Positions 35,497 through 44,287 are shown, counted from the first letter of the stretch. The stretch is DNA of 64,000 nucleotides from SIG587 sp045544035 (GCA_045544035.1 JAZPYE010000016.1:62001-126000); one strand, 5' to 3'. Notes: generated by a model from the sequence alone, not told the origin. Translations and numbers: made by a program.

Positions 35497-36605
35497 TTTC
35501 CACCCACCGCCTTTGTAACGATAATAAGACAAACGACAAAGGCCACCGAGGTGAGCAGTAAAACGTTTACAAGAATTGACAGCACACCATCTATTGCAGT
35601 TAAAACCGTTCTTGTCTTTTGCTGTGAAAAGACCCCTGCGGCAAATGAGCAAACAAAAACCCAAAAGCGGTATAAAATCAGTTCTACAACCACCGGTAAG
35701 ACAATAAGGCAAAGTGCAACAATGCCGTAAACCGCTACGCTTCCCTTTAAAAGTTCGGCCGAACCGCACAGGGTGGAAAGCGCCTCACTCAGCGCTCCGC
35801 CCACAACCGGCACCAGCGTTCCGATAACGAATTTACCCGTTCTTATTGCAAGGGTGTCCCCCGCGCCTGCAAGGGTTGTTTGAAGGGCTAGGACCCCCGA
35901 AAAAATTGTGAGTATTAAAGATAAAATCCACATTGCCGCTTTTTTAACCGTTTGACCTATTTCCCCTGCCACATTTTGACCCGACACCGCCGAACAGCAG
36001 GAAAGCGAGAGGTAGGCAGAGGAAAGGGGCACAACCCCAAAGCTGGCAAATGCCGAAACACACTGTGCCGCAAACATAAGTGTGGCCATGGCCACGCTGC
36101 CGGTTGAAACGGCACCCGTTGCGGTTATGATAACGGCAAAAACGGGAATGAAGGAAAAGAGGAAAACACTCGCCCCTTTAAGCGCCTGGCTGACCGTTTG
36201 GATAACACCGAAAAGCGGCACTATAACCGAAAGGGCAATGGCAACGGTTAAAACAAGCTCAGCGGTATAGAACACCTCGCCCTCTCGCCTAAAGCCCGAA
36301 AAGGCGCCGAAAATGATTATGAGCGCAAGGGCCGTTATGCCCGTTTTGGCAGGCCCCTTGGCGCCATCCTTTAAAAACTGAAAAATATTCTCAAAAATGT
36401 TCTGAGGGGTAAAAAGCCCCTCGGATATATCCTCGACTCCGCCTATGCCAAAATTTTCCATAAGCTCTTTGGTTTCATCGGGCAGGACATCTGATAACTC
36501 ATTTGCGCCGCTTGCCTCAATTTGCTCGCTGTAAACCGACTCATTGGCCGCTACGGGTAGTGCAAAAAGCATTATTAAAATTAAAAACACAACCAACTTT
36601 TTCAT
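35493..36605 (-). CDS. spoIIIAE: Stage III sporulation protein AE
   Basis: 370 residues: a signal peptide (1-20), an acidic extracytoplasmic stretch with LMENFGI near residue 48, then about seven to eight membrane segments. It is the polytopic core membrane component of the feeding-tube channel and resembles type III/flagellar export permeases. Overlaps spoIIIAD by four bases. Confidence 0.94.
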   Translation of the reverse strand: MKKLVVFLILIMLFALPVAANESVYSEQIEASGANELSDVLPDETKELMENFGIGGVEDISEGLFTPQNIFENIFQFLKDGAKGPAKTGITALALIIIFGAFSGFRREGEVFYTAELVLTVAIALSVIVPLFGVIQTVSQALKGASVFLFSFIPVFAVIITATGAVSTGSVAMATLMFAAQCVSAFASFGVVPLSSAYLSLSCCSAVSGQNVAGEIGQTVKKAAMWILSLILTIFSGVLALQTTLAGAGDTLAIRTGKFVIGTLVPVVGGALSEALSTLCGSAELLKGSVAVYGIVALCLIVLPVVVELILYRFWVFVCSFAAGVFSQQKTRTVLTAIDGVLSILVNVLLLTSVAFVVCLIIVTKAVGGK

Positions 36606-36985
36606 AACAGTTGTTCTGCAAGCTCCAAAATTTTCTCGAGCAAGGGAATTGATAAAAGGAAAATGCCGCTTCGCCCTGCAAGCTCCGCCTTTGAAGCAAT
36701 AGCATTCTGCCCTGCATCACGGCAGGTGTCGGCAATAAACTGCGTCACATAACCAATGCCCACAGCCTTAAGGGCCACAGTAAAATAAAAGGCTTCAAGA
36801 CCAAAGCGGCTTAAAAAGGATTTAAGTGATGAAAAGGCAGGAACAATTTGTCCCACAAGAAAGGCCAGAAGCATTGCGCCTCCCAAAGCGCCGACAATCA
36901 GGGCATATTCAGGTTTATATTGCCTTAAAAGCACGCAAAGAACGGCCACAATAAGGCAAATTCCCAAAATTTTAATAATATCCAT
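36602..36985 (-). CDS. spoIIIAD: Stage III sporulation protein AD
   Basis: 127 residues with about four membrane segments; the YVTQFIADTCRDAGQ stretch near residue 80 is the family hallmark. A small membrane subunit of the spoIIIA channel. Confidence 0.94.
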   Translation of the reverse strand: MDIIKILGICLIVAVLCVLLRQYKPEYALIVGALGGAMLLAFLVGQIVPAFSSLKSFLSRFGLEAFYFTVALKAVGIGYVTQFIADTCRDAGQNAIASKAELAGRSGIFLLSIPLLEKILELAEQLL

Positions 36986-36987
36986 TT

Positions 36988-37182
36988 TTAAAGGCCAAAG
37001 GCGCTTTTCACCGTGTCAAAAAGCTCTGCAATAACCTGGACCACCATAAGCAGCACAACCACAAGGCCTGCAAGGGTTGTAAGCATTGCCTGCTCCTCCC
37101 TGCCGCTTCGCACCAGCAGCTGATTTAAAACCGTTACAATGATTCCGATTGCCGCCACCTTGAATATGAAATCTACATCCAT
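36988..37182 (-). CDS. spoIIIAC: Stage III sporulation protein AC
   Basis: 64 residues with two membrane segments, MDVDFIFKVAAIGI at the start and LVVVLLMVVQVI near residue 40. The smallest subunit of the spoIIIA channel; normal length. It starts eight bases after spoIIIAB. Confidence 0.94.
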   Translation of the reverse strand: MDVDFIFKVAAIGIIVTVLNQLLVRSGREEQAMLTTLAGLVVVLLMVVQVIAELFDTVKSAFGL

Positions 37183-37190
37183 TTTTTCAC

Positions 37191-37649
37191 CTAGATTATG
37201 AATATAATAAGGGCCACCGCCAAAAGACAGCCGCAGGTTTTATACATTTGCCCCTTTGTTTGCTCCTCTCCCCTTGCGATGTCATAAGCCCTTTCAAAAA
37301 GTTTTTTGTAGGTCTCGCAAAGAGAAATTTGATTTGAAACATCGCCTGTGCCAAACTGCGCAAAGAATTCGTTTAGAAGGCAAATATCCTCTTTTTTTAG
37401 AGCAGAGGAAGAAACACAAACATTGTAGTTTTCATCCTCTTTTACCTGCAGGCTTTTTCCCTCGAAAACCTTTTTGAGGATTTGACTTCGTTCCTCACAA
37501 AGACTTATTCTATTGGCAATTTCACTTGTGGCAAGACATATTTCGTGGAGTGCTTTACATCGCCTATTTAGTTTCAGCGACATATAAAAGCCGCCCAGCA
37601 CACAAACGGCAAAAAGAAGGCACAGCCCTGAAATTTTAAAAAATATCAT
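37191..37649 (-). CDS. spoIIIAB: Stage III sporulation protein AB
   Basis: 152 residues. A membrane segment at each end flanks a helical cytoplasmic domain with LHEICLATSEIANRI near residue 35, resembling GspF-type secretion proteins. In Bacillus it works beside the ATPase SpoIIIAA. Overlaps spoIIIAA by four bases (ATGA). Confidence 0.92.
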   Translation of the reverse strand: MIFFKISGLCLLFAVCVLGGFYMSLKLNRRCKALHEICLATSEIANRISLCEERSQILKKVFEGKSLQVKEDENYNVCVSSSALKKEDICLLNEFFAQFGTGDVSNQISLCETYKKLFERAYDIARGEEQTKGQMYKTCGCLLAVALIIFII

Positions 37650-38566
37650 AAATTACTAACCCTCAAAATTTGTGGCTTTTCCCCCACAGACCTTAAAAAT
37701 GCCACCGTACTTATAGCGCCCGAAGAAAGCAGCGCTTTTGTCACGCTTCTTGTCTTAATCTCATCAATACTACCTGCGTGGGCGGTTGTTATGACACTCA
37801 CACCCGAATGAAAGCCCTCGGAGATTTTGCTGATTTCCTCAAGTGTGGAAACCTCATCAAAGGCAACAATTTCGGGGTTCAGCGTTCTAACGGCAATTTC
37901 AATTCCCTTTGCCTTTTGTACACCTAAAAGCACATCACTCGCATCCCCTAAATCATTTTCACTGCCGCACTCCCCTGCGGCCGAAAGCTCGCCCCTTGTG
38001 TCAACCACCGAAACCCTGTAAAATTTTCCTGCCTGCCCGTTTGAGAGCTGGCGAATAAGGTCTCGTAGCACCGTTGTTTTGCCCGTGGCAGGGGCGCCGC
38101 AAATCAGCACTCCGCCGCCGTCAAAACTTTTCACAATTTCATCTGCCGCACCAAAAACCTGCCTTGCAATTCTTATGTTGACCGAAAAAATTTCGCTAAC
38201 CGTTTGACCTGCCACCCTGCCGCAAACGCCTGCCCTGTTTCCCATCGGCATTCTCAAAAAGCCCTCTTCAAGCTCCCTACTGTGGGCGTAAACCGAACCA
38301 TGGCACAAAAATTTAAAGGTCTCCTCTAAATCCTCCCTCTCGACATAAACGGTGTTATATGTAGGCTTTTCACTAATCGAGGAATTTTCCCCCACGAAAA
38401 GGCATTTATTCCTTACGGTAAGCGACAGGGGTCCGCCAAGGCGCAGCCTTATTTCCCTTGTATCGTTCTTTACCCCTTCGGGCAGTCCTTCAAGATTTTT
38501 TGCCATTTTTAGCGGCAAAACCCTTAAAGCACTGTCAAAGCGGTTGTCTCTTTTCATCTCTATCAT
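37646..38566 (-). CDS. spoIIIAA: Stage III sporulation protein AA (secretion-type ATPase)
   Basis: 306 residues. Walker A GAPATGKTTVL near residue 157 and a Walker B-like EIVAFDEVST near 230 place it with R3H-associated and type II/IV secretion ATPases. It powers the channel formed by SpoIIIAB-AH and SpoIIQ. First gene of the operon, behind a sigma-E-like promoter, with GAGGGTG before the ATG. Confidence 0.95.
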   Translation of the reverse strand: MIEMKRDNRFDSALRVLPLKMAKNLEGLPEGVKNDTREIRLRLGGPLSLTVRNKCLFVGENSSISEKPTYNTVYVEREDLEETFKFLCHGSVYAHSRELEEGFLRMPMGNRAGVCGRVAGQTVSEIFSVNIRIARQVFGAADEIVKSFDGGGVLICGAPATGKTTVLRDLIRQLSNGQAGKFYRVSVVDTRGELSAAGECGSENDLGDASDVLLGVQKAKGIEIAVRTLNPEIVAFDEVSTLEEISKISEGFHSGVSVITTAHAGSIDEIKTRSVTKALLSSGAISTVAFLRSVGEKPQILRVSNL

Positions 38567-38597
38567 TTTTTACACCCTCTTTTTTTATTCCTAAAAC

Positions 38598-38626
38598 AAG
38601 GTATGTCCAAAAAAGGAAAAATAGAA
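38598..38626 (-). promoter_or_regulatory. Sigma-E-like promoter of the spoIIIA operon
   Basis: A -10 element CATACCTT (38598-38605), one base off the sigma-E consensus CATACANT, lies 14 bases after a weaker -35-like TTCTATT (38620-38626) on the minus strand. The family is known to be transcribed in the mother cell by sigma-E, which fits. Confidence 0.65.
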
Positions 38627-38640
38627 CTCATAAAAATATG

Positions 38641-38669
38641 TTGTTTTTATAAAAGGAATTTGCTAGAAT
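38641..38669 (+). promoter_or_regulatory. Possible sigma-A promoter of the acyltransferase gene
   Basis: A good -10 TAGAAT (38664-38669) lies 17 bases after a weak -35 TTGTTT (38641-38646), about 20 bases before the start codon. It overlaps none of the spoIIIA signals. Confidence 0.4.
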
Positions 38670-38690
38670 AACCTTGAGGAGAGGTTGTTT

Positions 38691-39956
38691 ATGAAAATTA
38701 AAACAAAGGTGCTTGATTTCGACACCGTTTTATCAATGGTGCCAAAAAAGCATATTCGCCCCAAAAAACCAAATATTTTATTTAGGACGCTGCTAAAAAC
38801 AGTGTCCATTCCCGACCTGCTTGCAACAAGGTTTACATATAAGAAAATAGGTATGGAAAAGCTCCAAAAAAACGAGCCCTGCCTTTATCTTATGAACCAT
38901 TCAAGCTTTATTGATTTAAAGATTGTGTCCCACATTCTTTATCCCCGCCCCTTTAACATTATCTGCACCTCCGATGGCTTTGTGGGCAAAAACTGGCTTA
39001 TGCGAAATTTGGGCTGTGTTCCAACAAAAAAATTTATTACAGATTCGGTGCTTGTTCGCGATATGATTTACTGCGCCAAGAAACTCGGTAGCTCAATTCT
39101 CATTTACCCAGAGGCAAGCTACACCTTTGATGGCACCGCAACACCCCTGCCCGACAGCTTTGCTAAATGCGTTAAAATGCTGGGCATTCCTGTTGTTATG
39201 ATTAAAACCTTCGGCGCATTTTCCCGCGACCCGCTTTACAACTGCCTGCAAAGACGCAAGGTTAAGGTTAGCGCCACAATGCAATATATTTTATCCCCTG
39301 AGGATATTAAGGCTAAAAGCGTTAAGGAAATAAACGATATTATAACCGAACAGTTTACCTTTGATGGCTTTCGTTGGCAGCAGGAAAACGGAATTAAAAT
39401 CACCGAAAATTTCCGCGCTGATGGTCTTAACCGTGTGCTTTATAAATGCCCACACTGTTTGAGTGAGGGCAAAATGAAGGGCGAAGGCGTACACATTGTG
39501 TGTAATGAATGCGGCGCTGAATACACACTGGATGAACTGGGTTTTTTAAAGGCCGAAAATGTTGAATCAAGGTTTAATCACGTTCCCAATTGGTACAACT
39601 GGGAAAGACAGTGTGTAAAAGAGGAACTGCAAAACGGTACATACAATTTAGAAACCGAAGTGGACATTATGATGCTTGTAGATACAAAATGTGTTTACAA
39701 GGTGGGAAGCGGAACCCTTACCCACACGGGAAACGGCTTCACCCTTAAAGGTTGTGATGGGAAGCTGGATTTCTCCATTCCGCCAAGCGCCTCTTACAGC
39801 CTTTATTCAGATTATTTTTGGTATGAAATCGGCGATATGATTTGCATTGGCGACAGTAAGGCCCTTTACTACTGCTTCCCCAAAGATAAAACCGATATTG
39901 TTGCTAAAACCCGCCTTGCAACAGAGGAGCTTTATAAACTGAAGGTTATGGCATAA
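38691..39956 (+). CDS. PlsC-type acyltransferase with a C-terminal zinc ribbon
   Basis: About 421 residues from the ATG at 38691 (GGAGAGG seven bases upstream); an in-frame TTG two codons before is less likely. The N-terminal half has acyltransferase motif I as NHSSFIDLK near residue 65 and motif III as IYPEASYTFDG near 135. A zinc ribbon with CPHC and CNEC follows near 245-280, then a C-terminal domain of ~130 residues that I do not recognise. It probably acylates glycerophospholipid precursors or a related glycolipid at the membrane; substrate uncertain. Confidence 0.8.
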   Translation: MKIKTKVLDFDTVLSMVPKKHIRPKKPNILFRTLLKTVSIPDLLATRFTYKKIGMEKLQKNEPCLYLMNHSSFIDLKIVSHILYPRPFNIICTSDGFVGKNWLMRNLGCVPTKKFITDSVLVRDMIYCAKKLGSSILIYPEASYTFDGTATPLPDSFAKCVKMLGIPVVMIKTFGAFSRDPLYNCLQRRKVKVSATMQYILSPEDIKAKSVKEINDIITEQFTFDGFRWQQENGIKITENFRADGLNRVLYKCPHCLSEGKMKGEGVHIVCNECGAEYTLDELGFLKAENVESRFNHVPNWYNWERQCVKEELQNGTYNLETEVDIMMLVDTKCVYKVGSGTLTHTGNGFTLKGCDGKLDFSIPPSASYSLYSDYFWYEIGDMICIGDSKALYYCFPKDKTDIVAKTRLATEELYKLKVMA

Positions 39957-39960
39957 ATAA

Positions 39961-39997
39961 AAACGGAGTTCACAATTTGTGAACTCCGTTTGTTTTT
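39961..39997. terminator. Bidirectional rho-independent terminator
   Basis: A 13-bp stem AAACGGAGTTCAC and its complement (39961-39973 with 39979-39991) with a five-base loop. T runs follow on both strands, serving the acyltransferase gene and mntP, which converge here. Confidence 0.88.
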
Positions 39998-40588
39998 TTA
40001 GAAAAACGATTTAACAAATATGAAAATGCCTATGGCGATTAAAATGACACCGCCCAAAATGCCTGCCTTATCGGCAAAATATGTTCCAAATTTCTTGCCG
40101 AAATTGGCTCCCACAAAGCAGATAACAAAGGTGACAGCCGCAATTATAAGTACACAAATGAGGGCTTCTAAAAAGCTGTAATCGGAAATGGTGAAGCCTA
40201 CCGACAACGCATCAATAGAGGTTGCAACACCCTGAATGAGCAGTGCCGAAAGGGTTAACTTTTCGGTTTTGCATTCTCCATCATTCTTACACTTTATGGC
40301 TTCAAAAAGCATTTTGCCGCCGATAAAGGAAAGCAGTGCCAAAGCAATGTATGGAATGATAGGCTCGAAAAATTTAAAGGCACCAACAGCCGAATGGATT
40401 ACGAACCAGCCCGCTAAAGGCATAGCCGCCTGAAATGCGGCAAAAACCCCTGAAATAAGCAGTACCTTTCGCTTTTTCATATTAGGTTCTGAAAGGCCGT
40501 CAGCCACCGAAACCGAAAAAGCATCCATTGCAAGGCCAACGCCAAGCAGCGCGGCGGTAAACACAAACACCAAATCAATTTTCAACAA
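39998..40588 (-). CDS. mntP: Manganese efflux pump MntP family
   Basis: 196 residues with six hydrophobic segments. The family signature GLAMDAFSVSVADG near residue 18 and its repeat SIDALSVGFTI near 127 supply the acidic residues for Mn(II). The start appears to be TTG at 40588, six bases after AAAGGGA; no in-frame ATG precedes the first membrane segment. It begins three bases after yitT. No yybP-ykoY riboswitch lies upstream, so manganese control is not evident. Confidence 0.88.
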   Translation of the reverse strand: MLKIDLVFVFTAALLGVGLAMDAFSVSVADGLSEPNMKKRKVLLISGVFAAFQAAMPLAGWFVIHSAVGAFKFFEPIIPYIALALLSFIGGKMLFEAIKCKNDGECKTEKLTLSALLIQGVATSIDALSVGFTISDYSFLEALICVLIIAAVTFVICFVGANFGKKFGTYFADKAGILGGVILIAIGIFIFVKSFF

Positions 40589-40591
40589 TAA

Positions 40592-41461
40592 TCATCCCTT
40601 TGCTTTTGTGTTGGGCAGTTTAAAGCCCTCGCCTAAAATTTCGCCTGCCTCGCACACCATTATAAATGCTCTATTATCGGTGTCGTTTATTATGCTGTGG
40701 ACCTTTGCCACCTCGTGCTTTCTAACGGCGCAAACCAGCAAATTAACCGCTTCCCCTGTGTAGCCGCCAAAGGCGGGAAGCAGGGTTACACCGCGCCCGA
40801 TTTCACTCATAATGCTCTTTGCAATTTCCTCGCTTTTTTTGGAAACGGTGAAAACCATTTTGCCGCTGTCGGCACCGTATAAAATGCTGTCCATAATTCT
40901 TGAGGAGGCATAAATTGTTATAACCGATAACAGTGCGCTTTCAAGATTTGCATAAACAAAGGCGCTGAAAACAACAACCGCCATATCACTTATAAGCACA
41001 CAGCGGCCCACCGAAATGTGAGGGAAGGAGCGATTTATAAGCTTTGCGGCAATATCGGTGCCGCCCGTTGTGGCGCCGCGAAGGAGAATAAGCCCCATTC
41101 CAAGGCCCATTAAAATGCCGCCAAAAACCGCCGCTAAAATTCTGTTAACAGCAACAGCAGGCAAAACTGCGCCCCACAAATCGAGAAACACCGAGGAAAT
41201 TGCCGTTGCCAAAACTGTTTTTGCAACAAAACCCATTCCAAAGCGGTAAAGCCCCAATGCAAAAAGCGGCAGGTTTAGCAAAAAGGTCATAATTCCAACA
41301 GGAAACCCGAAAAGAAAGTTAAGTGAAGTGGCAATTCCCGTTATGCCACCGGGGGAAATTTGAGCTGCGGATAAAACATTAGCAATGGCAAAAGAATAGA
41401 TTGCAGAGCCTAAAACATAAAAAATCATATCCTTTAAAACTGCAATCGCTTTTTTCTTCAT
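40592..41461 (-). CDS. YitT family membrane protein
   Basis: About 289 residues from the ATG at 41461 (GGAGG upstream). Five to six membrane segments form the DUF161 region, with PGGITGIA near residue 40 and LRGATTGGTDI near 130. A soluble DUF2179 domain (~215-275) follows. The function of this widespread Firmicutes family is unknown. It is in the obg-mrnC-yitT-mntP gene string. Confidence 0.88.
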   Translation of the reverse strand: MKKKAIAVLKDMIFYVLGSAIYSFAIANVLSAAQISPGGITGIATSLNFLFGFPVGIMTFLLNLPLFALGLYRFGMGFVAKTVLATAISSVFLDLWGAVLPAVAVNRILAAVFGGILMGLGMGLILLRGATTGGTDIAAKLINRSFPHISVGRCVLISDMAVVVFSAFVYANLESALLSVITIYASSRIMDSILYGADSGKMVFTVSKKSEEIAKSIMSEIGRGVTLLPAFGGYTGEAVNLLVCAVRKHEVAKVHSIINDTDNRAFIMVCEAGEILGEGFKLPNTKAKG

Positions 41462-41487
41462 AAAAACGCCTCCAACCATAGTTATGG

Positions 41488-41871
41488 TTATAGTTTATCC
41501 GCAAAATCCTCCCAAATTAGAGAAAAGAGTTCGTTTTGGCGTTCTTTTTTATTTGACATATGTAAAAAACCGAACAGCACCTCAAGACCCGTGGCAATGT
41601 GGTACTCCTGCACACTAACGCTTTTAGGGGAATTTTTAGTGTGAAAATTTCGGCCGCGTTTGAAAATTTCCAATTCCTCCTCGGTTAAATGGGGCTCAAT
41701 AACCCTAAACCCCTGCACCTGCGCGGCGGCGCTTACAAACTTAACCGAAAGACTGTGAAGCTCCTTTGAAGGGCGGCTGATTGTGCTAAGCCTTTCCCTT
41801 ACAAGCAATTCATAAACTGCGTCCCCCACAAATGCAAGGGACGCAGGGTTTAATTGTTTGGCATTTTCCAT
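41488..41871 (-). CDS. mrnC: Mini-ribonuclease III
   Basis: 127 residues: a lone RNase III catalytic domain without a double-stranded RNA-binding domain. LAFVGDAVYELLVRE near residue 12 and the second acidic cluster near 110 are typical. In Bacillus MrnC matures 23S rRNA. It follows obg by 14 bases. Confidence 0.92.
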   Translation of the reverse strand: MENAKQLNPASLAFVGDAVYELLVRERLSTISRPSKELHSLSVKFVSAAAQVQGFRVIEPHLTEEELEIFKRGRNFHTKNSPKSVSVQEYHIATGLEVLFGFLHMSNKKERQNELFSLIWEDFADKL

Positions 41872-41885
41872 TATATATATCCACC

Positions 41886-43163
41886 TTATGGCACATAATC
41901 AAACTCAATGTCATAAACGCTTACGGTGTCGCCCTCTTTAACGCCCGCTTTAATAAGGGCATCGATAATACCCGAGGAGCGAAGCACACGCTCGAAATAC
42001 TGAAGGGACTCATAGTCATCAGGGTCAATATCGTTCATAACATTAATGAGCCAGGGCGCATCCTCAACCATAAACACACCGTCAACCACGCGCACATTAA
42101 AGGTGCGTTTTTTCGAGGCAAAGGTGTAATCAGCCTTTGGTGCGGGCTCGGCCTCAAAACGCTTTATGGGCTCTAACTTTGAAAGCGCCTCGGCAACCGC
42201 CTTTATAAGTGCATCGGTGCCCTCAGCAATAGCCGCCATAATGGGGAAAAACTGATAGCCCTTATTTTCAAAATATGCTCTATATTCCTCAATTATTTCA
42301 TCATCAACAAGGTCGCATTTGTTGGCAACAACGATTTGCGTTCTATGAGACAGTTCCTCACTGAACACAGCGAGTTCGCGATTTATAATTTCAAAATCCT
42401 CTTTAGGGTCTCTACCCTCGCTGCCCGAAATGTCAAGCACATGGAGCAGCATTCTGCAGCGCTCAACATGTCTTAAAAATTCGTGACCGAGGCCAACACC
42501 TTCACCTGCGCCCTCAATAAGACCTGGAATGTCGGCCATAACAAAGGAGCTGCCCTCCCCAAGGGAGACAACACCCAAAACGGGAGTAAGGGTTGTAAAA
42601 TGGTAGTTAGCAATTTTAGGTTTTGCCTGACTGACAACCGACACAAGTGTGGATTTTCCAACATTTGGAAAGCCGATAAGACCAACATCGGCAAGGAGTT
42701 TTAGTTCAAGCTTAACATCAAGCTCCTCACCTTGGTTGCCGGGTTTGGAAAAACGAGGAATTTGGCGGGTTGCGGTGGCAAAATGCTGATTGCCCCAACC
42801 GCCGTTGCCGCCCTTGGCAACTATAATCGGCTCATCATCAGATAAATCGGCAATAATTCTGCCAGTTTCATAATCCTTAACAACGGTGCCACGGGGAACG
42901 CTGATAACAAGGTCGGGAGCGCTTTTGCCGGTGCACCTTGAGGTGCCGCCGTTTTCGCCGTTTTCGGCAATATATTTTCTTTTATAGCGGAAATCTGCCA
43001 AAGTCGATAAATTATCATCAACCTTAAACACAACATTGCCACCTCTGCCGCCATCGCCGCCGTCAGGGCCGCCTGCCGCTACATACTTTTCTCTGTGGAA
43101 AGAAACGGCGCCGTTGCCGCCATTTCCAGCTTTGAGATGAATTCTTGCAACATCAACAAACAT
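41886..43163 (-). CDS. obg: GTPase Obg (ribosome assembly)
   Basis: 425 residues. The glycine-rich Obg fold (AGNGGNGAVSFHRE, ~13-26) is followed by the G domain with GFPNVGKST near residue 165, DIPGLIEGA near 211 and NKCD near 283, then the C-terminal OCT domain (~350-425). It acts in 50S assembly and stress response. It lies downstream of rplU-prp-rpmA, the classic order; a hairpin separates it from rpmA, so read-through or an unseen promoter must serve it. Confidence 0.97.
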   Translation of the reverse strand: MFVDVARIHLKAGNGGNGAVSFHREKYVAAGGPDGGDGGRGGNVVFKVDDNLSTLADFRYKRKYIAENGENGGTSRCTGKSAPDLVISVPRGTVVKDYETGRIIADLSDDEPIIVAKGGNGGWGNQHFATATRQIPRFSKPGNQGEELDVKLELKLLADVGLIGFPNVGKSTLVSVVSQAKPKIANYHFTTLTPVLGVVSLGEGSSFVMADIPGLIEGAGEGVGLGHEFLRHVERCRMLLHVLDISGSEGRDPKEDFEIINRELAVFSEELSHRTQIVVANKCDLVDDEIIEEYRAYFENKGYQFFPIMAAIAEGTDALIKAVAEALSKLEPIKRFEAEPAPKADYTFASKKRTFNVRVVDGVFMVEDAPWLINVMNDIDPDDYESLQYFERVLRSSGIIDALIKAGVKEGDTVSVYDIEFDYVP

Positions 43164-43209
43164 AAATTTTATATCTCCGTTTTTGAGATTATTGTTCCAC
43201 TATTCCAAC

Positions 43210-43246
43210 AAAATAAAATCCGAGTGAAAATTATATTTCACTCGGA
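43210..43246 (-). terminator. Terminator-like hairpin between rpmA and obg
   Basis: An 11-bp stem TCCGAGTGAAA and its complement (43219-43229 with 43236-43246) is followed on the minus strand by TTTTATTTT. It may set the ratio of ribosomal protein to obg transcript, since no strong promoter is seen before obg. Confidence 0.75.
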
Positions 43247-43254
43247 GTAACTTT

Positions 43255-43539
43255 TTACTGCTCTACAGCGTAAATGCTGACCTGCTTTCGGTCACGGCCT
43301 ACACGCTCGAATTTTACCTTACCGTCAATAAGTGCGAACAAGGTATCATCAGATCCACGGCCTACATTATTACCCGGATGGATATGTGTACCTCTCTGGC
43401 GAACGATGATGTTACCTGCCAGAACGAACTGACCGTCTGCACGCTTTACGCCAAGGCGCTTAGCCTCACTGTCACGGCCGTTCTTGGTGGAACCCACACC
43501 CTTTTTATGAGCAAACAGTTGAATGTTTATCTTTAACAT
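43255..43539 (-). CDS. rpmA: 50S ribosomal protein L27 (with cleaved N-terminal extension)
   Basis: 94 residues. The mature protein starts at AHKKGVGSTKNGRDS; before it lies the nine-residue extension MLKINIQLF. In Firmicutes this extension is removed by Prp after the Phe, and the prp gene is just upstream. L27 reaches into the peptidyl-transferase centre, so cleavage is required for activity in the bacteria studied. Confidence 0.98.
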   Translation of the reverse strand: MLKINIQLFAHKKGVGSTKNGRDSEAKRLGVKRADGQFVLAGNIIVRQRGTHIHPGNNVGRGSDDTLFALIDGKVKFERVGRDRKQVSIYAVEQ

Positions 43540-43542
43540 ATT

Positions 43543-43851
43543 CTACACCTCCGAAATAACCTGAATGTTTCTGGGATATTCCTTTGCGAGCTCGCTTAAA
43601 TGGAGCTGCAAACCTGCCAAAACCACTGCAGCTTTTTTACTTGGGTTTTTAACCCTTAAAAGCATTCTTGCATCATCTACCTGCGCCACTGCTTCATCCT
43701 TCACAATTTCTGTTATTGTGTTGGCCGCCATATAAGCCGCCGAGGACACTGCTGCACAAACGATGCGACCTGCTTCATCATTCTCATTTTTCGATGAATG
43801 ACCTATAATTTCAAAGCCTGCATTTTTGGCAAAAAACTTTACTTTTGTCAT
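43543..43851 (-). CDS. prp: Ribosomal-processing cysteine protease Prp
   Basis: 102 residues. The catalytic His (IIGHSS near residue 17) and Cys (RIVCAAVSS near 32) of the Prp/YsxB family are both present. It cleaves the L27 N-terminal extension. It sits between rplU and rpmA with 3-5-base gaps, the normal Firmicutes order. Confidence 0.95.
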   Translation of the reverse strand: MTKVKFFAKNAGFEIIGHSSKNENDEAGRIVCAAVSSAAYMAANTITEIVKDEAVAQVDDARMLLRVKNPSKKAAVVLAGLQLHLSELAKEYPRNIQVISEV

Positions 43852-43856
43852 AAACC

Positions 43857-44162
43857 TTAACCGATTTCGGTAATTTCTACCTTGGTGTAAGGTTGTCTGT
43901 GACCCATTTTACGAGCACAGCCTTTTTTGGGCTTGTAAGTGAAAACTGTGATTTTCTTGCCCTTACCGTTCTTAACAACGGTACCTTTTACGAAAGCATC
44001 CTTAACGAAAGGCTTGCCTACTTTGAGAGTTGTGTTCTTAACAGCAACAACTTTATCAAAGGTTACTTCTTCGCCCTCACCTGCGTTTAATTTCTCAACG
44101 AAAATAACATCGCCTTTTTCAACGCGGTACTGCTTTCCACCTGTTGCGATAATTGCGTACAT
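43857..44162 (-). CDS. rplU: 50S ribosomal protein L21
   Basis: 101 residues. YAIIATGGKQYRVEKGD at the start and FTYKPKKGCARKMGHRQPYT near the end are L21 signatures. First gene of rplU-prp-rpmA, behind a strong promoter and a leader of about 90 bases. Confidence 0.98.
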   Translation of the reverse strand: MYAIIATGGKQYRVEKGDVIFVEKLNAGEGEEVTFDKVVAVKNTTLKVGKPFVKDAFVKGTVVKNGKGKKITVFTYKPKKGCARKMGHRQPYTKVEITEIG

Positions 44163-44252
44163 CCTCTTGGTGCACCTACCTTAATTTTGATCTCGCTACT
44201 GTGAGGCGTGTCCCTTTTTTGGGCACAACTTAAAAAGCCTCCAATATGCGGC
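44163..44252 (-). promoter_or_regulatory. Probable L21 leader (autoregulatory mRNA structure)
   Basis: The ~90-base untranslated leader before rplU contains a possible AGCCGCATATTGGAGGCT hairpin and a GC-rich block ending in AGGTGCACCAAGAGG just before the ATG. This is where Firmicutes carry the L21 leader that is thought to mediate feedback by ribosomal protein. The call rests on position and pattern only; a covariance-model search would settle it. Confidence 0.5.
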
Positions 44253-44258
44253 TTTACA

Positions 44259-44287
44259 AGTTTATCACAAACCGCTTCAAATGTCAA
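44259..44287 (-). promoter_or_regulatory. Sigma-A promoter of rplU-prp-rpmA
   Basis: Perfect -35 TTGACA (44282-44287), 17-base spacer and -10 TAAACT (44259-44264) on the minus strand. Confidence 0.8.

Noticed and set aside
35497..35769. In-frame upstream extension of spoIIIAF by 91 codons
   Set aside because: It lies wholly inside spoIIIAE in another frame, lacks a ribosome site, and the ATG at 35496 gives the normal SpoIIIAF length.
39998..40600. Manganese (yybP-ykoY) riboswitch upstream of mntP
   Set aside because: mntP begins three bases after yitT, so there is no room for one.
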